NCBI GenBank assembly: GCA_029532415.1
Contig: JAQOTA010000046.1
Span: 868,001-932,000, forward strand
DNA length: 64,000 nt
From: Marasmius tenuissimus
Lineage: Eukaryota > Basidiomycota > Agaricomycetes > Agaricales > Marasmiaceae
Reading direction: 5' to 3'
In this document: piece by piece, positions 33,985 to 44,700 of the stretch
How the letters are laid out: each line of letters starts with the position of its first letter
Position numbering within the stretch: the first letter of the stretch is position 1
Program-made: the position numbers and the translations under genes
Notes under the pieces: generated by a model
Seen by the model: the letters and a program-made list of their open reading frames with translations, nothing else
What the model was told of the DNA's origin: nothing
Databases searched by the model: none

Positions 33985-34797
33985 CTTGATGTATCCTAAA
34001 TGCCAGAAAATTGATTGATGATTTCCTTCACATCCGGTCCAGAATGTGTCGCTGGGAACATATTCACGCCAGTGGAACGTAGCGTTTGGGGTTATCCGTG
34101 TGACACAAAAATTCTCCGGGGTAAATTTGTATGACCAGTGAGTGACCAGTCACCGAGACAAGTTTTTGTATATAACTCTCAAGCCCTCGGCAGCCGGGAG
34201 GACGTGTGGGAGAAGAATGGCGGTGGCATTAGCTGCCGCCCGCTGAAATTTGCCCTAAACCTTCAACTTAGGGCCAAAAAAGGACATTCCCTGGCCTTTT
34301 TAGGCTGTCCAGATTTTGGTCCATACGGGAGCATTTCGTATGGACCTCCTGTGACTATGTGACCATACGAAAATTTTTCGTATGATGGGGGACCTGTAAC
34401 GTGTGACATACGAGTTGAACGAAATAAGTTAGTATTTATTTATCGATGTGAGCCTGGTAACGATGATCAGGACTCCTTGTAGTGTTTTGTGGTGTGAGAC
34501 AGAGGATTCACGAGTATGAGCTCATGGATGTTGGAGGTGACGGTACACGTAGGGATTCCACTCAAGTAGAGACCAGAAATCAAGCCCAATGATCATATCG
34601 AGCGGAAGAAAACAAGGGCGGGTACTAGGCTTCCTATGGGTCCCGTTGTGAGTTCTTGAATGTACGGTATACCCGTCGAATTTAACTGAGGGTTGGAGCG
34701 CTTTCAGGGTTTTGAATAAATGCCGGCGACATGAGAGCCTCAAAATTATGAACTCAGATACATGTCAATCGGAGTTATCAAGCCCTCCCGGCAGGAC
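33985..34797. other. 3' flank of the GH76-like gene with a hairpin-rich insertion
   Basis: Apart from the insertion at 34098-34408, this matches 4359-4950 of copy 1, including the run ending TTATCGATGTGAGC. No gene is seen. Confidence 0.45.
34098..34408. mobile_element. 0.3-kb hairpin insertion flanked by GTGTGACA
   Basis: GTGTGACA occurs at 34098-34105 and 34401-34408, and the sequence between has no counterpart in copy 1. It holds two inverted repeats: CCATACG...CGTATGG around 34320-34345 and CATACGAAAATTTTTCGTAT near 34363-34383. An 8-bp flanking direct repeat would fit a hAT-type target duplication, but the ends themselves are not clear inverted repeats, so the class is open. Confidence 0.45.
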
Positions 34798-36586
34798 CAC
34801 GATAAATCAAAGGCAGGGTGGTAAAGGCAGGTGTAAAGGCAGGGTAAAGGTAGGGTAAAGATAGGCTTAAGGCAGGTTAAGGTCGAGTGAACAGTTTCCA
34901 TACACATCAATAAAATGTCTCGTGAGTTCTAAAAAGATCAGTAATATTTTTATAACTTGATTTACCTATTATCTCGCATATCTTGCCGTTACGGTCGGTA
35001 TCTGACTGCTATAAGATACATTCAAGTGCGTTGTATCCACAACAACTGAAGTCAATACATCAAATTAGGCGGTGATATAGCATCTACACATCGTTGAGGC
35101 CATTTTCTGGAGAGGTGGAGGTGGGTCCTTGTGAGTTGAAGACCAGTTTAAGGCGGGGTGAAGGTCGGATACGGAAAGGTAAAGGCAGGGCAGCGGCATA
35201 GTAAAGGTCGGATAAAGGTCCGGTTTGCAAAATAAAAGGCAGGGTGGCTGTGTACTGAAGGCTGGGTAAAGGTCGGATTGGGGAAGTGCAGGCCGGGTGA
35301 AGGTAGGTTGCAGGCCGGGTAAAGGCAGGGTGAAGGCCAGTTAAAGGCTGCCCAAAGGTCTATTTCATGTAATCAAAGGTTGACCAATCGCCAAGTAATG
35401 GCCGGTTGGGCAGAGGTTGAGGTAGCATATCATGATTCATGCACACCAAAACTTGGCGTGAAATTTGAATATTGCATGGGTATCTTGATATCCAATCTTA
35501 GAGGGTTCTGGACTGGTTTACCTGACCTATACATACAAAAGTATGGCCTATACCATCTTGAAGCACTAATTCATAGTGTAGAGGTATATTTGGGGCTATC
35601 CCTCTGGTTGTCAACAGTTAGTACACCATGTGAAGACTCGTAAAATCTACTTTTACTTCCTTGCAATTACACCAATCGCTCGTTACATAGATGTCTCATC
35701 ATATATCAGCCTACTGTTAGGATCGTGCGGATTGGATAGGGATAAGATAAGATATGGGATTTTATATGCTGTCGGATAGATGGATAGGAAAGAGATATGA
35801 TGAAGGAGTGTGGGAGCAACAGATCTAGAGCAGACAGTAGCTGAAGGTTTCGCCAACAGCACCATGAACTGAGCTGTCCTTCTACTAGACTAAGAGGACA
35901 AGTTGCGAGAGAGAAGGAAAGAGTGTCATGATGGGAATTGACCCAGATTGAAACCTGGTTGATTTCGAGTCTTTTGATACAGGATAGAAGTATAGAGCTT
36001 ATATAGGGTTATAGTAAATGAATGAATCATAAGTGAGTCAAGTGTGGGAAATGTTGATGTATCATATGGAGGTCAAATGCGGGGAGAATAATACCGGAAG
36101 GGAAATGAACCGGAAATGAATAAGTGTGTGATGGAATGAAGATATGAATGAATTAAGTGAGTGTGGGAATATCTCGGAAGTCGGAGATAAGTAAGTCAGA
36201 ACAAGTCAGAATGAAAGGTGAAAGAGTCCCAGAAGCGGAGGCGGAAGTGGCAGAGATTCCGGGGATGGACTTGGTGCAAGAGACTGAACCGCGGAAGTGA
36301 AGGTTGAGTGCCGGGGATGGAATAGTGTTGGAATGGACTTGAATAAAAGCCTGGAAATACCCGGGATAGGTCCGGAAGTGATGTGACCAGCCAAGTGTGA
36401 CATGACTAGGTGGGATAGACCAGGGTAAGATGCATGAATGTAACACCTACCAGTTGTACCACATGGTGGGCGGATCTTCGACAATCGAAAGAACATTCAT
36501 CTGTGGCTGTACACTAAAGGCAGGGTAAAGGTCGGGTGAAGGCAGGTAAAGGCAGCTGCCTTTACCCCTGCCTTTACTTTCTCGTG
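34798..36586. mobile_element. 1.79-kb GGTAAAGG-array element with TIRs, containing a solo LTR
   Basis: The left terminus CACGATAAATCAAAGGCAGG (34798-34817) and the right terminus on the opposite strand CACGAGAAAGTAAAGGCAGG (36567-36586) match at 17 of 20 positions. An imperfect 14-bp direct repeat CCCTCC(C/T)GGCAGGA lies close outside both ends (34783-34796, 36589-36602); copy 1 has a single related site (CCCCCCGGCGGCAG). Motifs of the type GGTAAAGGCAGG recur near the left end (34805-34885), in a middle block (35145-35360) and at the right end (36515-36575), where some are inverted and form a palindrome around CAGCTG. No protein is encoded. Without the solo LTR it would be about 1.05 kb. I read it as a second non-autonomous DNA transposon family built like the CACGTA element. 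Confidence 0.65.
35710..36450. mobile_element. Solo LTR, 731 bp, with CCTAC target duplication
   Basis: The LTR runs from TGTTAGGATC (35715) to GAATGTAACA (36445), ends that are perfect TGTTA/TAACA inverted repeats. CCTAC occurs immediately before (35710-35714) and after (36446-36450). No internal retroelement sequence is present, so it is the product of LTR-LTR recombination. The lineage is not represented by any other element in this window. It sits inside the GGTAAAGG element, so it inserted later. Confidence 0.85.
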
Positions 36587-36589
36587 CCC

Positions 36590-37246
36590 CCTCCTGGCAG
36601 GAGTCAGTTGTTCAAAACAAAACTGAAAGGAAGGAAGGGGGGTCGTTTCTGACATTTCTGATTCAAAAAACAAATCCCTTGTTATAGCAAGAAATATGAA
36701 AGCAGATGACGATTTGTAGTTGTCTTTCCGCGGTTGAAAGTCACGCATATGACATTTGGAGGAGGGTCTCACTGGAAGCAATATTGAAAACAATTGTCGT
36801 CGTCCAATTGGCGTAGATCGACGCAAAAAAATGACGCCAGTGACGTTGAAATGCTAGGTAGTAAGAACGTATAAGTGCGGCTTGGAGATGAACCTATCTA
36901 CATGTTACTGTCAGGTCCGTAGGGTGTATCCTGTGGGCATAGTTTTGAATCTGTATATTGCATCAAATAAGCCCTGATATTCAGTGACATGCGAGCCTAG
37001 GAACCTGTAAACATCAACAGAAACCAAACGGTCTTGTCAAGACTCAAGCCCCTCCTAGCGGCAGTAGATTGCTTGAAAGCAAAACCGAGAAGAAGGAGGG
37101 GTGAGATGTTTGTAGGACAACAGGAACAGTAACCTGAAGGCGACTGCGATCAAGATTCAAGTAACTTGTACTGGCTTTTCTTTTGGTGGTTCAAAAAGGG
37201 TCCCATAAACGATTTTTCTTGTACAGATGTGGATATAGCTGTTGTT
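36590..37246 (-). pseudogene. Unidentified gene fragments, copy 2
   Basis: Two blocks match 4965-5290 and 6915-7165 of copy 1, here without the CACGTA element between them. The reading frame of the first block is shifted relative to copy 1. No function can be named. Confidence 0.35.
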
Positions 37247-37617
37247 ACGATTTACCCCTACTCCCACCAACAAGCGCCCACACAGACACTCTTCCCTGCC
37301 CAACTCACCTCTCCCTTACCACCTTTCCCACTCATTCAAATATCTCTATAGATGACTCCGTGGAGTCAGTGGAGCTATGCATCCAGACCACAGCTCCAGA
37401 ACATGCCCAGCAGACATCTCCATATGCCACCCCGAGTCATAACATACAAACAGCCACAATGACTCACATAATATTTGCAGCCACTCCCACGACGACTCAG
37501 TCCAACTACAAACGACTCACACGCCTGCAACTCAGCGCAACTCAGAGCAACTCCGGACCTAGATAGATTCCAGTATATAAACCCAATGTACATACAACCT
37601 TTCCTTAGCTTAAAAAC
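37247..37617 (+). repeat. Probable 5' LTR part of a plus-strand Ty3 element
   Basis: It begins TGTTGTTACG exactly where duplication A stops and carries a promoter-like CAGTATATAAACCC at 37571-37584 on the plus strand. The minus-strand Ty3 element is inserted at 37618, so the remainder of this LTR and the primer site should lie just after 48531, where TTGGTAATATGCC could be a primer-binding site. No second LTR copy is present in the window to confirm the ends. Confidence 0.45.
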
Positions 37618-37997
37618 TGTCAGCGATCACCAGATCTGACCTGGTGACGCGTTGCACTAAGCTTTCAGACAAGAGGGAACGAGGCAAAGATAAGAGAACT
37701 CTATACTGGTGAGGAATAAACCAGCTCAAGACTGGGGAATACATGCAGAGTATCTACTTCTTATATACTACTTGGAGGACTGCGGCGTGTGTCTACGGTG
37801 TGGTATGACATCGAGGTATGACATTGTGAAACAGTATCTGAAACAGGACCGACATGTGTCTACAGCATGTGGGTCCCTTCATGTATCTACCATGTGTCCA
37901 GATGATAAGATATGAGTCATGTGAGGGATAAGATATAGATAAGATGGAAAATGATAAGATAAGGAGGAAAGATAAGATAGGAGGGAAATTCATGACA
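37618..37997 (-). repeat. 3' LTR of the minus-strand Ty3 element (complete, 380 bp)
   Basis: The ends are TGTCAG and ATGACA (TGTCA/TGACA inverted). The internal side abuts a polypurine tract on the minus strand. A TATA-like run (GTATATAAGAAG on the minus strand, about 37755-37768) lies in the part missing from the other LTR. Confidence 0.8.
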
Positions 37998-39290
37998 TTA
38001 CCCCCCCTCTAAGGATCACGTCTTCGTGATGAGAAGATTGTTTTCCTGTTATTTGAGAGGTAGGATATAGTAATGTGTACATAACTAAATATCGAAAGTT
38101 CTTTGGCTTTGGAGCCGTAGGATTCATTCTATGAAAGTCCGCAATCGCTTCTTTTGCATTCTTTAAGTTACTTATGGGTTCCCAAGTATTTTCCTCAACT
38201 GGATAACCCTTCCAACTGACATAGTATTCTATCTTTCCTTTATCGTTCAGTTGACTATCTACAATCTCTTCAACTTCGTATTCTTTCCCGCCCTCTGCTT
38301 CAATAGGAGGGGGAGGAGAAGGTTTCTCTTGTGAGGGGAATTCGGGAGGATGGTACGGAGTAAGGAGAGCTTCATTGAAGACTGGATGTATCTTCCAAGT
38401 ATTTGGGAGTTCAAGTTTGTACGATGAAGGACCAATCTTTTTCAAGACTTTGAAAAAACCGTGTCGTTTGTTATCAAGTTTCTTGGCCAGACGTTTACTG
38501 GATATGTTTGTGGCCTCAACATAGACTTGGCCACCTTCTTCATATTCCCTAGATTCAGACCGGTTTTGATCATAGAAGTGTTTCATGGTTTCTGCTGCAC
38601 GTTTTAGGGATGAAGCAGCTTCTTCTCGGATCTGATCCATGGTCTTACTGAAGTGCTCTGCTCAGGGACTCCTGGTTCCATTCCTTCTTGGTTCCATTCC
38701 TTTCCAAGGGTGTTGTCCGTAGTTCATGAAGAACGGCGATTGACCAGTACTTGAATGAACCTTATCATTGTATGAAAACTGGGCAATAGCTAACCAGTTG
38801 ACCCAGTCATCTTGTCTGAAATTGACAAAGATTCGTAGGTACTTTTCGATTTCTTGGTTCACTCGTTCTGTCTGACCATCTGTCTGAGGGTGGTATGCCG
38901 TTGACTTGTTTGAGTCAATTCCAAGTATGTGGAATAAGCTCTCCATGAATTTCGAATCAAACTGAGGCCCTCGGTCTGAGATGACCTTCTGGGGTAATCC
39001 ATGTTCCTTGAACACATGTTCAATGTAAAGCCGTGCTGTTCCTTCCAAAGTGATCTGTTGGTTTGTGGGAATGAAGATTGCCTTCTTGGTCAAACGATCT
39101 ACAACAACCATGATCATATCTCGGCCCTGAGATAACGGGAGTGGGCCTATGAAGTCAATCGTTACTATTTCCCATGCTTTCTCCGGAATTTCATTTGGCT
39201 GGAGCGGTGCCACGAGCTTCTCTCTTCTTGGTTTAGCCTTTTGACATCTGTCACATCCATTGATATACGTTTGACATCAAAGTTAATCTT
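37998..39290 (-). pseudogene. Ty3 integrase and chromodomain, interrupted
   Basis: After the zinc-binding segment the catalytic core shows VTIDFIGPLP, SDRGPQFDS and TDGQTERVNQE, the D,D,E triad region (about 39150-38860). The C-terminal part carries IHPVFNEALLTPYHPPEF and a chromodomain YEVEEIVDSQ...YYVSWKGYPVEENTWEP (about 38290-38130), which in this lineage targets integration to chromatin marks. Two lesions: a one-base loss near 39270 shifts the frame upstream of the core, and an in-frame TGA at about 38652 sits where the sister copy at 52.8 kb has a sense codon. Confidence 0.8.
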
Positions 39291-41470
39291 AGGCCACCAA
39301 TAGTTTCGGGTAATCAGCTCTAGCGTCTTAAACCGTCCTGGATGTCCAGCTAGGGAGGTGTCGTGATGAAGATGAATAATATCTTCCCTAAGCTTTTCAT
39401 CTTTAGGAACATAGACCCTGTCCTTCCATGTGACAACATCGTCATTCTCTTCCCAGCCTTTTTCCTTCTTAGTCAATGATTCAATCACAGACTGATCTCG
39501 ATCTTTGTTTTCTTTGATCCGAGTCATTATGCTTTCGTCTAGTGATGCTATGACAATGAGGCAAAAAAGTTCTGGTTTGAGTAAAACAATGTTTTTGTTG
39601 TCATTTACCCCCCTCTCATGACCTGCTCGTCTCGACAGGTAGTCCGCTTTAGCATTTTGCCATCCAGGTTTATGGTGCAGAGTAAAGTGGTAGTCCTGCA
39701 TCATAGTTACCCATCTGGCCTGTCGTCGGTTCAAATCCTGTGGTTTTCTGAAGTATTCGAGGTTCTTATGATCTGTCCAGATCTCGAAATCTTCCATAGT
39801 ACCCAACAGGTATTGTCTCCATTCGCGAACGGCTATTACAATGGCAAGCATTTCCTTGTCGTAGATTTCATAATTTCTCTCTGCTTCATTTAGCGAGTGA
39901 GAAAGGAATGCAATTGGTTTCCATTTGCCATCTTGGTACTGTGATAGTATAGCCCCTACTGCAAAGTCTGACGAATCTGCTTCAATGCGGAATTTCCCAT
40001 TGTCTCTGGGTATGGCTAGCACAGGGGCCGTTGTGACTCTTATCTTCAGGTTGTTAAAGGCCTCTTCTTGTGCATTTGTCCATTCCCAACTCTGTTTCCC
40101 AGTTAGCTTGTGCAAAGCATGTGCCACATGTGAGAAATCTTGGATGAAATGTTGGTAAAAGTTGATGAATCCGAGGAACTGTTGTACATCCCTCTTGTCT
40201 TTTGGTGTGGGCCATTCACTGACAGCTTTCACCTTGACTGGATCCATTCTGACTTGTCCCTTTCCAACGATCAAACCAAGGAATTCAATCTCTAGTTGTT
40301 CAAATTGGCATTTCTCTGGTTTCAAGTACAACTTGTGTGCACAAAGCTTATCTAGGATTCGGCGGACCATCTCCCTGTGTTCCTCCAACATCTTCGTGAA
40401 GACAAGGATATCGTCCATGTATACAACAACTTTCCCTGTGTTGATTTCTTCACGGAGAATGGTATTCATCATTGTCTGGAACGTTGCAGGTGAATTGGTC
40501 AGACCGAAAAACATGACGAGCGGTTCAAACATCCCTCTGTTTGTGAGGAATGCTGCCTTCCATTCATCTCCCTCCTTGATCCTGATATTATTGAAACCCC
40601 ATCGAACGTCCATCTTTGAAAACCAAACAGTGCCTTTGAGTTTGTCAATGAGTTCCTGTGTCAACGGCAGAGGATAGCGATTTTTGATTGTCTGCTCGTT
40701 GAGTTTTCTGTAGTCTTGTACAGGTCTCAGTTTCCCATCCTTCTTTTTGACGAAGAAGAAGGGTGACGCCATTGGTGACTTAGATGGTCGGATTCGACCG
40801 GTTCTCAAGTTCTCCTCTAGGAATACATCAAGCTCTTGTTGTTCTGCCGGGCTGAGAGGGTATATCTTAGCAGAGTTCTGACCTTTTGCGCCTGGGACCA
40901 ATTCGATGGCATGGTCCCAGGGGCGTCTTGGTGGTAATTGGTCAAAATCCTTCTTATCAAAGATGTCCCTGAAGTCCTGGTATGCTTCTGGAACAATCTA
41001 TTCAAAGGTCTGCTCTTCCTTTCCCTTTTTGGCTTCATGTGCCAGTTTGGTGGACACATTTTCTTGAGCTCGTATGTGTAATTCCTGTTGGATGTCTACT
41101 ACGAGTATTCGATCTCCAGCTTCTATTTCTGGATCATCGTCATCGTCAGGATCATCTTCTGGTTCGGCATCAGATTCAACGGGTCGGCATTCTTCAGGGC
41201 ATCTATTGAACAGAATTTCTCCTGTTCGCCAGTCAACACTCGGGTTGTGTTGCTTAAGCCATTCATGACCAATAAATATGTCAGCTTTGCCAAGGTTGGT
41301 AACTGCAAAGCTAAGTGTCTCGACATGATTTCTTATCGTGACTCTCAGATCAACATATTCCGAGATTGGACCTCCAGAATTGAGTGTTCCGTCTGCATTG
41401 TATACAGGGATTGATCTGACATACTTCTTGGTATTAATGCCATGTTCTCGAACAAATCGTTCATTAATTG
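39165..41470 (-). pseudogene. Ty3 protease C-terminus, reverse transcriptase and RNase H
   Basis: From right to left: protease remainder with IFIGHEWLKQHNPSVDW (41.27-41.21 kb), an in-frame TAG at about 40996 in the linker, then RT with VQDYRKLN, DVRWGFNNIRI, FGLTNSPATFQ and the catalytic YMDD (about 40415), RNase H with EADSSDFAVGAILSQ and WTDHKNLEYF, and the integrase HHCC start (HLHHDTSLAGHPGRF...). The polyprotein is open apart from the TAG and the frameshift near 39270. Confidence 0.82.
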
Positions 41471-41728
41471 TGTTGAGGCAGAGGTCCTGCCCACGCAGTG
41501 GCAGCATGGGACAGACTAGCTCACCTGGAGATAGGCTTAGAGGCAGCAACGAGAGTAGTAAAAGTACTGGTATTGCATGTAGATACAGAGCTACTTATAT
41601 ACTATACAGAGGTGGCTGTATCTTCTATAACAGGAGTGACTAGGAATAGCATAGATCATAGTGAAACGATTGAAACATATATGCGGCCCGATACAACGGT
41701 CCATATATCCGGTAGTCCGGATTCAACA
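41471..41728 (-). repeat. Copia 3' LTR
   Basis: 258 bp, identical on reading to 47300-47557. Confidence 0.93.
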
Positions 41729-41769
41729 CTCCCCCTCGCTAAGTGCGGCACAAGTAGAGCACGAAGCGT

Positions 41770-44700
41770 CTATTCGGACGAATAAAATTCAAGTCCAAGA
41801 TGTTCTCTAAAGGCGGAGAACTTGACATGACCCAAATTCTTGGTAAACATGTCCGCAGGATTGTAGGCACCGTCAATAAAGAAAAGATCGACCTTGCGGT
41901 CTGAAACACATTCGCGAATGTAATGATAGCGAATATCAATGTGTTTGGTGCGACGTTCTTGAACTGGGTTAGAGGCGATAAAAATCGAACCTTGATTATC
42001 TCCACATATGGGAACGGGAGTCATATCAATCCCAAGTTCAGAGAGTAACTGTCGAATCCACACAGCCTGACGACTACAGTCGGATAGCGCCATGTATTCA
42101 GCTTCAGTGGATGAAAGCGCAACAGTCTTCTGGGCGCGTGATTGCCAACAGAAGATGCCACCTGCCAATTTGAAGAAATAGCCCGTGATCGACCGACGCT
42201 TGATAGGATCAGCAGCCCAATCAGAATCAGTGAATGCTAGTAAACCTCCGTCAGAGGCTCCATCATAGACCAATGCATAGTCTGGAGTTCCTGCAAGATA
42301 GCGGCAAATATAAAGCGCCTTCTTCAGGTGATCCTCCGATGGATTAGCAGAGAATTGAGAAAGCTTTGTAACAGCGTAGGCAATATCTGGACGAGTGCCA
42401 AGCATGATATACAGAAGCGATCCAATCACTGATTGATATCGAGCGCGACGTTCGGGATCAACAGGACCTTCGTTGGGTTGTGGAATATAGCCGGCGGGAA
42501 GAGGAGTATCTGCTGCTTTTGCATTCTGCATGCCAAATCGCTTCAAGACCTTCTTCAAGTAGTCGGTCTGGTCAAGAAGGATTTTACGGCCTCTGCGACG
42601 AATACGCATGCGTAAGAACTCTTTGACTTCTCCAGGATCACGGCATTCCCAACGAGCCATAAAATCGGCTTTCTTCTTTTCGACAAAGGCTTTGTTGGGT
42701 CCAAGGAATAATGCATCGTCGACATAAATCAAAGCGATACATTCTTCACCAGTCTCTCGATCTTTGCAGATGAAGAGACCTGCATCGGAAGTTAAGCGTT
42801 TGAAGCCCATTACTTCCATGGACGAGCTGAGAGCACGCCACCACTCAAGAGCGGCTTGCTTCAGTCCATATAATGCACGGCGAAGACGATAGACTTTGCC
42901 TTCCTGACCCTTAACCTTGAAACCTTCAGGTTGATCCATATAGATCTCTTCTTTAAGTTCGCCATAAAGAAAGGCGTTCTTCACATCCAATGCCTGAATG
43001 TGCCAGTTTTTGAGAGCTGCTAATGCGAGCATCATCCGTACAGTTTCAAACCGTACAACTGGTGAGAAGATCTCATCAAAGTCAACACCTTCGACCTGAG
43101 AGAAACCTTTGGCAACAAGTCGAGCTTTCTTTCGACCGTCTGACTTAACGTCAAACACCCATCTGTTTTTGACAGCCTTGCGACCTTTAGGTAGGTCAAC
43201 CAATTCGAAGACCTTGCGCTTGCGAAGAGCCTCTAGTTCATCGCGGCAAGCGGCCTTCCATTCTCTCTGCTGCTCAGCTGGCAGCTTCAGTATGTCACGG
43301 AGAGTCCACTCTCGAACGTTAGACATATCGGTGAGGTCATCGTGAACGGGAACTGCCCGATTTAACAGATAAATCACGAAACCTACTCCCCCTTCCTGGG
43401 ATAATTGTTGCACTAAGCTATCGGGCTGACTCCCCCTGGAGTTACACATGGTAGACAGACTTGCATGATTAGTCCCAGGAACTTTTCTGGGTCTGCCTCT
43501 CCTACGAGTAGTAGGCGGATCCATGGGTTCTCTATCACCCGTGGCATCTCTCCATGTAGAGTTTTTCTCCATATCACGCACAATGCGCGAGGGATTATTT
43601 GGGTCTCGTTGTTCACCAAATACGTTATCAGGTTGCTTAGTACCCGTCCGTTTCCTGCCTGAACGCCTTGGCGGCGGAGACTGCTCTTTACCACCTACTG
43701 GTGTAGGTGGCCTGGGAGGCTGGAACGGAGGATCAGGATCAGAGTGTTGACGTTCACCCTGAGGTACAGTACCATCTCCATCATCGTCATGAGGAGATTC
43801 CGATCGCTTAGGAAGGTTCTTGGGAGGATAAAGATCGTCATCAGACGAATCATCATCACTATCCGAAGAGAAGTTGGGATTTTCACCCAATACCGGCGGT
43901 ATTTCAGGGATTTCACCCACCGGGGTAAAGCCACGCGGTTTCTTATCAGAACACTTTGGGAACAAGTTTTCATCGAACAGAGCAGTAGCACTTTTGAAGA
44001 TAGCATTGTTGGACATCTTCATGAAGACATATCCTTTCATGCCTTCCTGAAAACCGATAAAGGTCATCAGTTCCGAACGCGGAGATAACTTGTTAACTCG
44101 ACGCTTTTCCGGAATAAACGCATATGCTGCACATCCGAAGACTCGAAGATCCGAAACATCCGGTGCACTGCCATGCAACTTCTCATGCGGGGTCAACCAA
44201 CGTAAACGCTGGGACGGCGTCCGATTGTGAAGTGCAACAGCGTGCAACACACAGAATTCCCACCAAGAAGGTGGAAGACAAGCATCAAAGCGAAGAGCTT
44301 GAGCTTTCTCGACAATGGTCCGATTGAACCGTTCTGCACGACCATTCTGTTCCGGCGTATATGGAATGCTGGTCAGAATTTTGATACCGTGCTCCTTCAG
44401 TACATCATCGAAGGCATCCGATTTGTACTCTCCCCCTCCATCGGACATCCATTCCTTAATATCAACACCGAATTGTACCTTCACCATAGCGATAAAGTCA
44501 CGGAGCATCTTGACAGAGTCAGATTTGCGTCTCATGAGCATTGTCCAGCCATGTGAAGTACAGTCGTCGACAAACGACATATACCATTTGTATTTGTGGT
44601 ACGACTCAGTGGGGAATTGTTTGAGGTCGGAGTGAATTTTCTCGAAGGGTTTCGAGGCACGGGTAGTGGAGTCAGGAAACGATCTGGAGTGCATCTTTCC

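Larger units (their letters stand above)
29958..37246. repeat. Segmental duplication A, copy 2
   Basis: Partner of 479-7165. It keeps the intact GH76-like gene and the more complete minus-strand remnant at 29977-30489, and has gained the insertions at 34098-34408 and 34798-36586. Its right edge is cut at 37247 by what looks like the 5' LTR of a plus-strand retrotransposon; copy 1 continues the sequence (GATGTAGCTG) only a few bases further before similarity ends. Confidence 0.8.
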
